Source: Prevotella sp. | GTDB taxonomy: Bacteria; Bacteroidota; Bacteroidia; Bacteroidales; Dysgonomonadaceae | Direction of reading: 5' to 3' | NCBI GenBank assembly: GCA_031285625.1 | Contig: JAITVV010000057.1 | Location: forward strand, 1-53,582 | DNA length: 53,582 nucleotides | Part shown: one piece after another, positions 34,193-43,110 of the stretch | Numbering within the stretch: position 1 is the stretch's first letter | Layout: every line of letters begins with the position of its first letter | Notes under the pieces: generated by a model | Told to the model about the DNA's origin: nothing | The model's input: only the letters and a program-made list of their open reading frames with translations | Database searches by the model: none | Program-made: the position numbers and the translations under genes

Positions 34193-35092
34193 ATGGAAAC
34201 TAAACCAACACTGAAAGACTGGATAATTGCAGTACGGCCCTGGTCGTTTGCGGTATCCGCACTTCCTGCTTTTGTAGCTATGATGTATACAATACATACT
34301 CATCCCGAAAGTTCTGCTAATTGGGTATTGGGTGTAATTGCTATTATCGGCGCTGTTATTTTTCATGCAGGAGGTAACCTACTCAGCGATTACAACGACT
34401 ACAAATACGGAGTAGACAGAGATGGTAAAGTTGGAGCCACAACACTGACAAGCGGATTATTTACTCCAAAACAAATATTTGTTTATGGACGTATTTTTAT
34501 CTGTATTGGTATACTGATGGGCTTCTTTCTTGCACCGGTTGTAGGTTCAGGTCTTATCTGGATTGGTTTATTTGGTACTATAGGCGCTCTGTTTTATTAC
34601 CGTTTCAAGTTCAAGGCATTAGGTGACTTATTAATATTTCTGGTCTATGGTCCTACTATTATGTTGGGTACCGGCTATGTAATGTTAGGACACATCGATT
34701 GGACATTGCTTTTTGTTTCTTTCCCGATGGCATTTATTACTGTTAACGTGTTGCATGCCAATAATACACGTGACATTAGGAGTGACCGTTACGCGGAAAT
34801 CAAAACTTATGCAATGGTAATCGGTATGAAAGCATCTGTTGTTCATTATTACTTTTTAACTGCATTGGCATATGTAGCCATCGTAGTAATGGTTATTTTG
34901 AATACCCTGCCGCTTACAGCACTTATTACCTTGATTACGCTACCTGTAGCAATCAGGAACTGTAAGGCTATGTCGCAGGTTACAGAGGATGATGTTACCC
35001 CTATAAATGATTTGGATAAAGGAACAGCGCAATTGCAACTGATGTTCAGTGCATCATTGTCATTCGCTTTGATAATCGCCATTGTAATATGA
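34193..35092 (+). CDS. UbiA family prenyltransferase (MenA-like)
   Basis: This 299-residue inner membrane protein has about 8-9 hydrophobic segments. The two aspartate-rich motifs of UbiA enzymes are seen in NLLSDYNDYKYGVD (about residues 62-75) and ANNTRDIRSDRY (about 188-200). The opening WIIAVRPWSFAVSALP resembles MenA, the 1,4-dihydroxy-2-naphthoate prenyltransferase of menaquinone synthesis, but another acceptor is possible. It lies 24 bases after mutA, and its end overlaps the next gene by 4 bases, so it is part of the mut operon. Confidence 0.8.
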   Translation: METKPTLKDWIIAVRPWSFAVSALPAFVAMMYTIHTHPESSANWVLGVIAIIGAVIFHAGGNLLSDYNDYKYGVDRDGKVGATTLTSGLFTPKQIFVYGRIFICIGILMGFFLAPVVGSGLIWIGLFGTIGALFYYRFKFKALGDLLIFLVYGPTIMLGTGYVMLGHIDWTLLFVSFPMAFITVNVLHANNTRDIRSDRYAEIKTYAMVIGMKASVVHYYFLTALAYVAIVVMVILNTLPLTALITLITLPVAIRNCKAMSQVTEDDVTPINDLDKGTAQLQLMFSASLSFALIIAIVI

Positions 35093-35706
35093 AGAAACTC
35101 GCAGGTGCAATCATAGTAGCAGCAATCTTCTGGTTTGTAATGTTCTCGCAGTGGACAAGCCCGCATATCAATTTCTGGTATGTAATGCTTGGTGCAGCCG
35201 GAACGCTTACAGCCCTGAGCCTTATATTCGGAAAAGACTGGAAACTACAGTTTTCTTTCAATATAAAGGATGTTGCTCTTGGTATTGGTTCTGCAATCGT
35301 ATTATGGGGTGTATTTTTTCTGGGTAATGAAATCTCGGGAATACTTTTCGATTTTGCCCATCCGCAGGTAAACGATGTATATGCCATGAAAGACGGGCAG
35401 AACAAATTGTTTCTTGCATTGGCTTTGTTATTCTGGATTGGCCCTGCCGAAGAAATTTTCTGGCGCGGATATGTTCAGCGTTCGTTAAGTGAAAGCAAAC
35501 TCGGAAGTATGAAAGCATATATTATTACAACACTTATCTATGCCGCCGTGCATATCTGGGCGTTCAACTTTATGCTTCTTATGGCCGCTTTGATTTGCGG
35601 AGCTTTCTGGGGTTTTATTTATATGAAAAACAGAAACCTGCTTACAGTACTTATATCCCATGCAATATGGGATGTAGCCGTTTTCATTCTATTTCCTATA
35701 TTGTAA
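35089..35706 (+). CDS. CPBP family intramembrane metalloprotease
   Basis: This 205-residue membrane protein has about 6 hydrophobic segments and the CPBP (CAAX protease and bacteriocin-processing, Abi) motifs: EEIFWRGYVQR (about residues 122-132), VHIWAFNF and ISHAIWD. The glutamates and histidines of these motifs form the predicted metal site. Members cleave membrane substrates or protect against peptides; the substrate here is unknown. Its start overlaps the prenyltransferase stop (ATGA), indicating translational coupling, and mutB follows after 21 bases. Confidence 0.85.
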   Translation: MKKLAGAIIVAAIFWFVMFSQWTSPHINFWYVMLGAAGTLTALSLIFGKDWKLQFSFNIKDVALGIGSAIVLWGVFFLGNEISGILFDFAHPQVNDVYAMKDGQNKLFLALALLFWIGPAEEIFWRGYVQRSLSESKLGSMKAYIITTLIYAAVHIWAFNFMLLMAALICGAFWGFIYMKNRNLLTVLISHAIWDVAVFILFPIL

Positions 35707-35727
35707 ATAATCAAATAAAAAATAAAT

Positions 35728-37875
35728 ATGAAACCTAATTTCAAAAACATTGACATCAACAGTTCGGGCTTTGCTGCTACAGATGCTGCGAAATGGACTG
35801 CTGATAATGGTATAGAAGCCGATTGGATGACACCTGAGCTTATACCGGTTAAGTCTGTTTATACAAAAGAAGACCTCGAAGGTATGGAGCATCTGAACTA
35901 TGCTTCGGGTATTCCTCCGTTCCTGCGCGGGCCATACTCAGGTATGTATGCCATGCGTCCATGGACAATCCGCCAGTATGCAGGGTTTTCTACTGCTGCC
36001 GAATCGAATGCTTTCTACCGTCGTAACCTTGCTTCTGGACAGAAAGGCCTATCTGTAGCATTCGACCTTGCCACACACCGTGGATACGATGCCGACCACC
36101 CTCGTGTAGTAGGTGACGTTGGTAAAGCCGGGGTATCTATCTGCTCGGTAGAAGATATGAAAGTATTGTTCGAAGGTATTCCATTGAACCAGATGTCGGT
36201 ATCTATGACAATGAACGGCGCTGTACTTCCTGTACTTGCATTCTATATCAATGCCGGGCTTGAACAAGGTGCTAAACTGGAAGAAATGGCAGGAACAATA
36301 CAGAATGATATCCTGAAAGAATTCATGGTGCGTAATACATATATCTATCCACCTGAATTCTCCATGAAGATTATCGCTGATATCTTCGAATATACATCTC
36401 AGAAGATGCCTAAGTTCAACTCTATCTCTATTTCGGGCTACCACATGCAGGAAGCCGGAGCAACAGCTGATATCGAGTTGGCTTATACACTTGCCGATGG
36501 TATGGAATACCTGAAAGCAGGTATCGATGCAGGTATTGATGTGGATGCGTTTGCTCCTCGTCTGTCTTTCTTCTGGGCCATCGGTATGAACCACTTTATG
36601 GAAATCGCTAAAATGCGTGCCGGACGTCTGTTGTGGGCTAAGATTGTGAAGAGCTTCGGAGCTAAGAATCCTAAGTCTTTAGCGCTTCGTACACACTCTC
36701 AGACTTCAGGCTGGTCGCTGACCGAACAAGACCCATTCAACAATGTTGGACGTACTTGTATCGAAGCGATGGCTTCTGCACTTGGCCACACTCAGTCGTT
36801 ACATACAAATGCACTGGATGAGGCTATTGCATTGCCTACAGATTTCTCTGCACGTATCGCACGTAATACGCAGATATACATTCAGGAAGAGACTTATATC
36901 ACCAAGGAAATCGACCCTTGGGCTGGTTCTTACTATGTGGAAACGCTTACGAATGAGCTTGTACACAAAGCATGGGAACACATTCAGGAAATTCAGAAAC
37001 TGGGTGGTATGGCTAAGGCTATCGAAACAGGCCTTCCTAAAATGCGTATCGAAGAAGCTGCAGCCCGTACTCAGGCAAGAATTGACTCAGGTACCCAAAC
37101 AATTGTCGGCATCAATAAATATCGTCTTGAAAAAGAAGATCCAATTGATATTCTCGATGTGGATAATACAGAAGTACGCCGTCAGCAAATAGAACGTTTG
37201 AACGACCTGAAAGCGAAACGTGATAATGAAGCAGTGAAGAAAGCTCTGGCTGCTATCACAGAGTGTGTGAAAACTAAAAAAGGTAACCTGCTTGAACTTG
37301 CTGTTGAGGCAGCGCGCGTACGTGCGACTCTGGGAGAAATCTCGGATGCTTGTGAAGAAGTAGTAGGCCGTTATAAAGCAATAATCAGAACTATATCAGG
37401 CGTGTATTCATCAGAAAGTAAAAAAGACCCTACATTCCATGAAGCAAAAGAGCTTGTGGAACAATTTGCGAAGAAAGAAGGTCGTCAACCGCGTATTATG
37501 ATCGCTAAGATGGGGCAGGACGGACATGACCGTGGTGCGAAAGTTGTAGCTACAGGTTATGCTGACTGCGGATTCGATGTGGATATGGGACCATTGTTCC
37601 AAACGCCGGAAGAAGCCGCCCGCCAGGCTGTAGAAAATGATGTGAACGTTCTTGGGGTTTCATCCCTTGCTGCTGGTCACAAAACTCTTGTACCCCAGGT
37701 AATAGACGAACTGAAAAAACTTGGACGTGAGGATATCGTAGTAATTGCCGGTGGTGTAATCCCTGCGCAAGACTATGACTTCCTGTACAAAGCAGGTGTT
37801 GCTGCAATCTTTGGCCCTGGTACTTCGGTAACTAAGGCTGCCGTGCAGATTATGCAGATATTATTAGCTGATTAA
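35728..37875 (+). CDS. mutB: Methylmalonyl-CoA mutase large subunit
   Basis: This 715-residue protein is the catalytic, cobalamin-binding subunit. The N-terminal TIM barrel contains the [19 protein letters not shown] block, and the C-terminal B12 domain has Asp598-x-His600-x-x-Gly603 in [12 protein letters not shown] plus [10 protein letters not shown] and AGGVIP. His600 is the expected lower cobalt ligand. With MutA it connects succinyl-CoA to methylmalonyl-CoA, which in Bacteroidales feeds propionate formation. It closes the mut operon and is followed by a strong hairpin terminator. The codons look more GC-rich than those of the interposed membrane protein genes. Confidence 0.97.
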   Translation: MKPNFKNIDINSSGFAATDAAKWTADNGIEADWMTPELIPVKSVYTKEDLEGMEHLNYASGIPPFLRGPYSGMYAMRPWTIRQYAGFSTAAESNAFYRRNLASGQKGLSVAFDLATHRGYDADHPRVVGDVGKAGVSICSVEDMKVLFEGIPLNQMSVSMTMNGAVLPVLAFYINAGLEQGAKLEEMAGTIQNDILKEFMVRNTYIYPPEFSMKIIADIFEYTSQKMPKFNSISISGYHMQEAGATADIELAYTLADGMEYLKAGIDAGIDVDAFAPRLSFFWAIGMNHFMEIAKMRAGRLLWAKIVKSFGAKNPKSLALRTHSQTSGWSLTEQDPFNNVGRTCIEAMASALGHTQSLHTNALDEAIALPTDFSARIARNTQIYIQEETYITKEIDPWAGSYYVETLTNELVHKAWEHIQEIQKLGGMAKAIETGLPKMRIEEAAARTQARIDSGTQTIVGINKYRLEKEDPIDILDVDNTEVRRQQIERLNDLKAKRDNEAVKKALAAITECVKTKKGNLLELAVEAARVRATLGEISDACEEVVGRYKAIIRTISGVYSSESKKDPTFHEAKELVEQFAKKEGRQPRIMIAKMGQDGHDRGAKVVATGYADCGFDVDMGPLFQTPEEAARQAVENDVNVLGVSSLAAGHKTLVPQVIDELKKLGREDIVVIAGGVIPAQDYDFLYKAGVAAIFGPGTSVTKAAVQIMQILLAD

Positions 37876-37900
37876 TTCAGGTAATTAAAATAAATAGATA

Positions 37901-37932
37901 AGAAAGGTCATCTGTAAAGATGGCCTTTCTTG
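37901..37932 (+). terminator. Terminator of the mut operon
   Basis: AGAAAGGTCATCT (37901-37913) pairs with AGATGGCCTTTCT (37918-37930) around a GTAA loop with a single G-T wobble. Confidence 0.8.
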
Positions 37933-37962
37933 TTATGGGCAAATTTTATCTTTTTTATTTTG

Positions 37963-37970
37963 TACCTTTG
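37963..37970 (+). promoter_or_regulatory. -7 box of the FUSC-like gene
   Basis: TACCTTTG matches TAnnTTTG. Transcription would begin near 37977, just 14 bases before the TTG start codon at 37991. Confidence 0.55.
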
Positions 37971-37990
37971 TACTCCAAAAAAATAATCCG

Positions 37991-39040
37991 TTGAAAATAA
38001 GAAGAAATATAAGGAAAGATATTCTGAGTGTATTTGCTTTCCGTAAATCCGAAAGGCATTGGCACATACCTATTCTGGCCGGTGTTTCTGTAGGGATTCC
38101 TTTATTGTTTGGTTACTTGTTCGATAATTTGCCGAATGGCATACTGGCTAGTACATCGGGATTACTCATCCTGTATATCCGGTATGCTGCCATAGCAAAC
38201 AGAATGATAAACCTGATGATGTGTTCGTTTATATTCATCTTGTCATACTTCATTGGGGCTATCGGTGCTTTTAATATATTAGCTGCTCCTTTTATTCTTT
38301 CGGGCTATGTTTTTGTGCTTAATCTGCTTATTCGTTATTTCAAAGTTAAAGCGCCCGGCAACTTTTTCTTTATTCTGGTAGCATCGTTGGCTATTTGTCA
38401 GAGTTTCAATTTGTCAACTATCCCTGAACGTGTAGGGGTAATTACTTTAGGCACTATATCTACATGCGCTCTTGCATTTGCATATAGTATATTTACTATG
38501 AAAAATTATTCTCTGGCTGATGAAAAGGTTGTCTTTGAGAAAGCCAAAAAAGTAGATGTGGGTGAATCGGCAATACTTGCTTTATTTGTAGGCGGTTCTC
38601 TAATGGTGGCTACAATCCTCAAATTGCCAAACCCCTATTGGGTGCCGGTTTCGTGTGCTGCTGTAATGCAGGGTGTAACCCGCAGGCATATATGGGAACG
38701 GGGAATTAACCGGATAATCGGTACATTTATTGGCGCTGGATTTGCATGGTTCCTACTGGGTCTGAATATGTCGGGTCTGGCTATTTGTATAGCAATAATA
38801 TTACTTCAATTTATTGTAGAAGTATTGGTTGTCAGGCAATATGCTGTAGCTGTTATTTTTATTACTGCTCTGACTATCTTTTTGGCAGAAGGAGGAAATC
38901 CCGGACAGGCTGCTGAACAATCTTTGTATATTCGTTTCTTTGATATTATGCTGGGGTGTGTTATCGGAGTTATTGGAGGATGGATTCTTCATCATAACAG
39001 AATCAGGAGAAAACTGGAGGAGCATTCAATAACTACTTGA
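37991..39040 (+). CDS. FUSC-like integral membrane protein (TTG start)
   Basis: This 349-residue protein has two sets of hydrophobic helices (about 25-170 and 190-340), joined by a short charged segment. It resembles FUSC/aromatic acid exporter family proteins: LPNPYWVPVSCAAVMQGVTR followed by RIIGTFIGAGFAWFLLGL matches the conserved PYW...R..GT..G block. The substrate is unknown. The start is TTG 37991; no in-frame ATG is found near it and a -7 box lies 21 bases upstream. It is monocistronic, between two hairpin terminators. Confidence 0.8.
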   Translation: MKIRRNIRKDILSVFAFRKSERHWHIPILAGVSVGIPLLFGYLFDNLPNGILASTSGLLILYIRYAAIANRMINLMMCSFIFILSYFIGAIGAFNILAAPFILSGYVFVLNLLIRYFKVKAPGNFFFILVASLAICQSFNLSTIPERVGVITLGTISTCALAFAYSIFTMKNYSLADEKVVFEKAKKVDVGESAILALFVGGSLMVATILKLPNPYWVPVSCAAVMQGVTRRHIWERGINRIIGTFIGAGFAWFLLGLNMSGLAICIAIILLQFIVEVLVVRQYAVAVIFITALTIFLAEGGNPGQAAEQSLYIRFFDIMLGCVIGVIGGWILHHNRIRRKLEEHSITT

Positions 39041-39064
39041 AGAGTATATAGAAATAAATAAGCC

Positions 39065-39095
39065 AAATGCCTGCAATCATTTGTTACAGGCATTT
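39065..39095. terminator. Bidirectional terminator
   Basis: AAATGCCTG (39065-39073) and CAGGCATTT (39087-39095) form a 9-bp stem with a 13-base loop between the FUSC-like gene and the convergent secreted protein gene. Confidence 0.7.
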
Positions 39096-39116
39096 AACAT
39101 AATTCTATTTTAATCA

Positions 39117-39557
39117 TTATCGTTTCTCAATACGAATAGAAGTAATGGAACAGCAATCAAGAACATCGGGAAAAGGTATTGGAGGGTAGCCCCTTTCTTG
39201 TGCAGTCTTTACCCAGTTATTCAGTGATTGGTTTACTTCATCACTTACAACAGCAATAGCAATCTCATAGAATCCTGTTTCCTTAGCTGTGCCAAGATAT
39301 ACGGAACATACCCATTGGTTGTTTTTAAGTGTCCGTTCTCCGTTTCCTTGTGGGTACCAACCTTCAAAACCTTCCAAATGAGCGAGAATCCATACATGTC
39401 CATTTGCAGGGACTTTAGCTTCCCCTCTCATTGGAAGCGGATATGCACTAACCTGTGATCCGGTCCTGTGAGAAGTAAAAGTAGTCTTATACTCCTGACC
39501 ATACATAAAGCTTAGCGAAATTATCGCTAAAAATAACATACTTAATTTCTTTTTCAT
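39117..39557 (-). CDS. Hypothetical secreted beta-sandwich-like protein
   Basis: This 146-residue protein has a signal peptide (about 1-20, FMYG|Q). The mature part is beta-rich with the string AKVPANGHVWILAHLEGF, then GWYPQGNGER, NNQWVCSVYLG and GFYEIAIAVVSDEV. This resembles a small Ig-like binding domain seen attached to other bacterial envelope or signalling proteins, but I cannot name it. Three cysteines (about 84, 134 and 135) may form a disulfide. It starts 4 bases after the upstream membrane protein gene on the same strand, so the two form an operon. Confidence 0.65.
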   Translation of the reverse strand: MKKKLSMLFLAIISLSFMYGQEYKTTFTSHRTGSQVSAYPLPMRGEAKVPANGHVWILAHLEGFEGWYPQGNGERTLKNNQWVCSVYLGTAKETGFYEIAIAVVSDEVNQSLNNWVKTAQERGYPPIPFPDVLDCCSITSIRIEKR

Positions 39558-39561
39558 AGCG

Positions 39562-40077
39562 TTAGTAGTTTAGCGATTTAAAAAACTCATTATAATAATT
39601 GATCTGTGTCTTAAAATCAGTAGAGCTTTCTATGGTTTCAATAAGGGTCTTGTCTTTTTGTTTTTCAGGGAGTAGAGTATAAGCCTTTTCAAATTTACTT
39701 AGAGCTTGAGGTACGGATTTTGTACTAGCTTTTCTGGCTTCATCTACAAGCTCCTTTATCTCATTCTTTGGTTTGGGGTCTTGGTCTTGCCCGGATTCAA
39801 AAACAGGAGGTTTTATCTCTATTTTCATACTGTCTGGTACTGGAGGAATGCGAGTAAGAACCTTTTCTGTAGTCAGTATACAAACGGTAACTAGGAGTAA
39901 GGCTATGGTGGTAATAACCATAATTGACTTTATAATGATCCTTTTCTTGCTGTTTTTGTTCAGTTCATTTTTCCTCCTTCTTCTTTCAAAAAGAAACAAG
40001 TATATGGTAATTAAGCTTGCAATGATAGTAAGCAGACAGGAAAAAACCGAGATGAACTGTATTAAATCAGCAGACAT
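39562..40077 (-). CDS. Hypothetical membrane protein
   Basis: This 171-residue protein has two predicted transmembrane helices (about 7-29 and 48-68), separated by a short strongly basic loop (ERRRRKNELNKNSKKR) expected on the cytoplasmic side. The C-terminal region (about 95-171) would lie in the periplasm and is helical, with KALS/KFEKAYTLLP-like helix pairs that recall a tetratricopeptide unit. No family recognised. It is the first gene of a two-gene operon with the secreted protein, which could be its periplasmic partner. Confidence 0.6.
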   Translation of the reverse strand: MSADLIQFISVFSCLLTIIASLITIYLFLFERRRRKNELNKNSKKRIIIKSIMVITTIALLLVTVCILTTEKVLTRIPPVPDSMKIEIKPPVFESGQDQDPKPKNEIKELVDEARKASTKSVPQALSKFEKAYTLLPEKQKDKTLIETIESSTDFKTQINYYNEFFKSLNY

Positions 40078-40259
40078 GGCTTTTCGATTATTTATCTATA
40101 ATACAAAAACTTACCGACCTCAATTGAGATTGCAATTTAATCTTTTTTTGTTAAATTTACATTTTATCATCACTTATTTTATAAAATAATTTTATCTCTG
40201 ATAGATTCATATTCTTTCTTATTTTTTATCTATAAGTATAAGATTTAGAAATTATAATG

Positions 40260-40267
40260 TAAATTTG
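40260..40267 (+). promoter_or_regulatory. -7 box of the polyprenyl-pentose cassette
   Basis: TAAATTTG matches TAnnTTTG. Transcription would begin near 40274, leaving a leader of about 54 bases before the first gene. No clear -33 element is seen. Confidence 0.5.
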
Positions 40268-40327
40268 CGGTTTAATTGGGACTTGGCGCACAAAAGTAGT
40301 TGACGGGTTCTCTCGTCTATAAAATAT

Positions 40328-41614
40328 ATGAATAAAACAATCATATCTTCTTTCTCAGATATCAGATACTTTCTTAAAGCATTTTTACCGGATAAAAAAG
40401 ACGAGAAATATCTTTTCTGGGGATTACTTCTTTTTTATTTATCTTATTCTGTTTTTGTAACGTTTACTACATCTATTGTAGATAATATATCGGTAGGTAC
40501 AGATCTTTATTTTTCATATGATAATCCGTTGATTTTAGAACATGGACGAACTCAAATAAGCGGGCATCCGTTACTTATCTTTTTTTATTATCCGTTTGTA
40601 CTGATCGGTAATGGGTTGGTTTTACTTACAACAGTTAAAGTGAAGACTCTGTTTTTTATTATGTTGTCTTCTGCAATGATCAGTTTGTCATGTGTTTATA
40701 TATTCAGATATATTCGGCAAATCATAGAGCTAAAGAGATTTACTGCTTTTATATTTACTCTGTTTTTTGCCTTTTTTTCAACCAATCTTATTCTTGCTTT
40801 TACGCCCGAAAGTTTTACTCTTTCTGCTCTGTTTCTCTCTTTTAATGTGTATTATAATTCCTCTTTTATAAAGCGGGGTATATCGCCACCTTTTATCTCC
40901 AATGTTATACTGGCTGATTTCTTTCTAGGAGGGGTAACATTGACTAATATGGCTAAAGGTGTAATTCCTGTTCTATTCTTTAAAGAGAAGAAAGCAAGTA
41001 TATTAAAAAAAATTATTATTCTGGGGGCTGTCTTTTTCATTATCTTACTAGCCCTACAGATTTTTTCGGCTCTGGTTCTGGATAAGAACTATATAGGATC
41101 AATATTTGCCCACAAAGATAATTTTACTGATGAATCCTTAACGGGAATGGCTTATTTGCAAATGATTTTTTCTCATTTCTTCGGAGCTCCTATATTCCTT
41201 TCGGAGATATTTAGTTATAATACAATAAGAAATGGAATACCATATCTGGTTGAAGGTGATTACCGGCTTTGGTGGCAATATCTCTTTATGTCGCTTATCT
41301 GTGTATTTGTAGTAACCTCATTGATACGGAATTATAAAGAGCCATTTGTTCAAATGATTTTTTTATTGTTTCTTGTTGATATTGTAATTCATTGTATTAT
41401 CCGTTTTGGGATCAATGAACCATTTATTTATGGGGCGCATTGGATATACTGTGTTCCACTGCTATTAGGATGGTTGTCTAAAAAGTTAAAAGATAAGCAG
41501 GCTAAAGTTTTTCTTATTATAATTTCCTGCATGTTTGTAGCTTTAGTAATAAATAACTTGGTTCGTCTTTTCGATTTTATTAATTTGGCACAGCAAATAT
41601 ATCCTGTACAATAA
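40328..41614 (+). CDS. Polytopic membrane protein, GT-C glycosyltransferase-like
   Basis: This 428-residue protein has about 10-12 hydrophobic helices. After the first helix there is a predicted outer loop with SVGTDLYFSYDNPLILEHGR, then SGHPLLIFFYYPF; such an acidic first loop is typical of GT-C enzymes that use polyprenyl-phosphate sugars. FTPESFTLSALFLSFNVYY is another GT-C-like block. It resembles the DUF6080 group, but I cannot confirm that by eye. Its stop is directly followed by the start of the phosphoribosyltransferase-like gene, so it is a strong candidate to use the lipid-linked pentose made by that enzyme. Confidence 0.6.
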   Translation: MNKTIISSFSDIRYFLKAFLPDKKDEKYLFWGLLLFYLSYSVFVTFTTSIVDNISVGTDLYFSYDNPLILEHGRTQISGHPLLIFFYYPFVLIGNGLVLLTTVKVKTLFFIMLSSAMISLSCVYIFRYIRQIIELKRFTAFIFTLFFAFFSTNLILAFTPESFTLSALFLSFNVYYNSSFIKRGISPPFISNVILADFFLGGVTLTNMAKGVIPVLFFKEKKASILKKIIILGAVFFIILLALQIFSALVLDKNYIGSIFAHKDNFTDESLTGMAYLQMIFSHFFGAPIFLSEIFSYNTIRNGIPYLVEGDYRLWWQYLFMSLICVFVVTSLIRNYKEPFVQMIFLLFLVDIVIHCIIRFGINEPFIYGAHWIYCVPLLLGWLSKKLKDKQAKVFLIIISCMFVALVINNLVRLFDFINLAQQIYPVQ

Positions 41615-42499
41615 ATGATGAGTAAGGTTAAACATTATCTGCAATTAATGCGAATACATCAATGGGTGAAGAACTTTTTTATCTTCCTTCCATTGTTTTT
41701 TGCTTTCAAAATGGATCAGATCCCTCTTTTGATTGCAGATGTATGGGCTTTTATAGGTTTTTGTTTTGTTGCCAGTTCTATCTATATTATTAATGACTGG
41801 AATGATGTAGAAGCTGACCGGTTGCATCCCGAAAAACGAAACAGGCCTTTGGCATCAGGTGCAGTAAATAAAAAAGAAGCCTCCTTCTTGATTTTAGCTT
41901 TACTGACAACAGGTGTTGTTATCTATTCCTTATTTTTAAATCAGACTGCTCTGATCATTCTTTTGTCCTATTTTGTCCTTAATATCTTTTATTCGTTAAA
42001 ATTAAAACATGTACCGATTATAGATATCAGTATAGTTGCCATAGGTTTTGTAATACGAATATTTATCGGAGGGGTGGTAACAGATACTCCGCTTTCACGC
42101 TGGATCGTGGTTATGACATTCTTACTAGCTATATTTCTGGCTCTTGGTAAACGCCGCGACGACGTTGTTATATTTGAGAAGACAGGGGATAAGGTTCGTA
42201 AAAATGTAGATGGCTATAACCTAACCTTCCTCAATATGTCCTTGATTATAGTTTCAGCTATAATGATAGTTGCATATATTATGTATACAATATCTCCTGA
42301 GATAACAGACCGTAATGGAGATAATTTATATATAACGTCTTTCTTTGTCTTTGTTGGTTTATTCCGTTATCTACAGATAATTTTTGTTGAAGAGAGAGGC
42401 GGAAATCCTACAACTATATTTCTAAAGGATAATTTTATTCGCATTATATTAGTACTTTGGGCGGTTTCTTTCTTTATTATAACTGCATATTTCAAATAA
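41615..42499 (+). CDS. UbiA family decaprenyl-phosphate phosphoribosyltransferase-like protein
   Basis: This 294-residue membrane protein has about 8-9 helices. The motif NDWNDVEADRLHPEKRNRPLASG, here spanning about residues 60-82, is the signature of enzymes such as mycobacterial Rv3806c, which joins PRPP to decaprenyl phosphate. A second charged motif, LGKRRDDVVIFE, lies near residue 175. The product would be polyprenyl-phosphoryl-5-phosphoribose. It shares an operon with a GT-C-like gene upstream (no gap) and a HAD phosphatase downstream (7 bases). No DprE1/DprE2-like epimerase genes are nearby, so the donor may remain ribose. Confidence 0.82.
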   Translation: MMSKVKHYLQLMRIHQWVKNFFIFLPLFFAFKMDQIPLLIADVWAFIGFCFVASSIYIINDWNDVEADRLHPEKRNRPLASGAVNKKEASFLILALLTTGVVIYSLFLNQTALIILLSYFVLNIFYSLKLKHVPIIDISIVAIGFVIRIFIGGVVTDTPLSRWIVVMTFLLAIFLALGKRRDDVVIFEKTGDKVRKNVDGYNLTFLNMSLIIVSAIMIVAYIMYTISPEITDRNGDNLYITSFFVFVGLFRYLQIIFVEERGGNPTTIFLKDNFIRIILVLWAVSFFIITAYFK

Positions 42500-42506
42500 G
42501 ATAAGG

Positions 42507-43106
42507 ATGAGTAAGAATTCTTTCGTTATTGCAGCATTTGATTTTGACGGAACGATAACAAATAAAGATACTTTATTTGATTTTATCCATTTCTATTTTG
42601 GGATGCCCCGCTTGATATTGGGTGTAATTCTACTTTCTCCCGTTCTAATTCTCTTTAAATTAGGTTTTATAAAGAATAATAAAGCAAAGCAAATATTATT
42701 CTCCTATTTTTTTAAAGGAAAGAAAATTGATGACTTTGATAATGTCTGTCAGAAATATTCAGCTAGAGTAGCAGAGATCTTAATACCTAAAGCCATTGAT
42801 AAAATTAAGGAACATCAGCAAGAAGGGCATTTAGTTATAATTGATAGTGCATCTATTTGTAACTGGATAGCACCTTGGGCTAAACAGATGGGTGTTCTTG
42901 AAGTGATAGGTACACGAATCGAAATAGAAAATGGAATAATAACAGGAAAATTCTTTGGTGAGAATTGTTATGGTCAGGAAAAAGTAAGGCGCCTTTTAGA
43001 ACTCTATCCCAATAGAGATACATATGAATTATATGCGTATGGGGATAGCAGTGGCGATAAGGAATTGCTTGAAATAGCGGATTATCCGTATTACCGCAAA
43101 TTCTAG
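42507..43106 (+). CDS. HAD-IB family phosphatase, possible phosphoribosyl-lipid phosphatase
   Basis: This 199-residue protein is a haloacid dehalogenase hydrolase of the IB type (SerB-like). Motif I is DFDGTITNKD (Asp13, Asp15), motif II is the VIIDSAS segment (near residue 112), and motif IV is YAYGDSSGDKELLEIAD. Residues about 30-55 form a hydrophobic stretch, so it may associate with the membrane. In mycobacteria a phosphatase removes the 5-phosphate from the phosphoribosyl lipid; this HAD enzyme is a reasonable analogue from its operon position. Its stop lies 4 bases from the stop of the convergent gldF-gldG fusion. Confidence 0.78.
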   Translation: MSKNSFVIAAFDFDGTITNKDTLFDFIHFYFGMPRLILGVILLSPVLILFKLGFIKNNKAKQILFSYFFKGKKIDDFDNVCQKYSARVAEILIPKAIDKIKEHQQEGHLVIIDSASICNWIAPWAKQMGVLEVIGTRIEIENGIITGKFFGENCYGQEKVRRLLELYPNRDTYELYAYGDSSGDKELLEIADYPYYRKF

Positions 43107-43110
43107 GGTC

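Noticed and set aside
36049-36594. 181-residue minus-strand open frame inside mutB
   Set aside because: Antisense to the conserved mutase barrel, with unusual His/Cys-rich composition and no family features.
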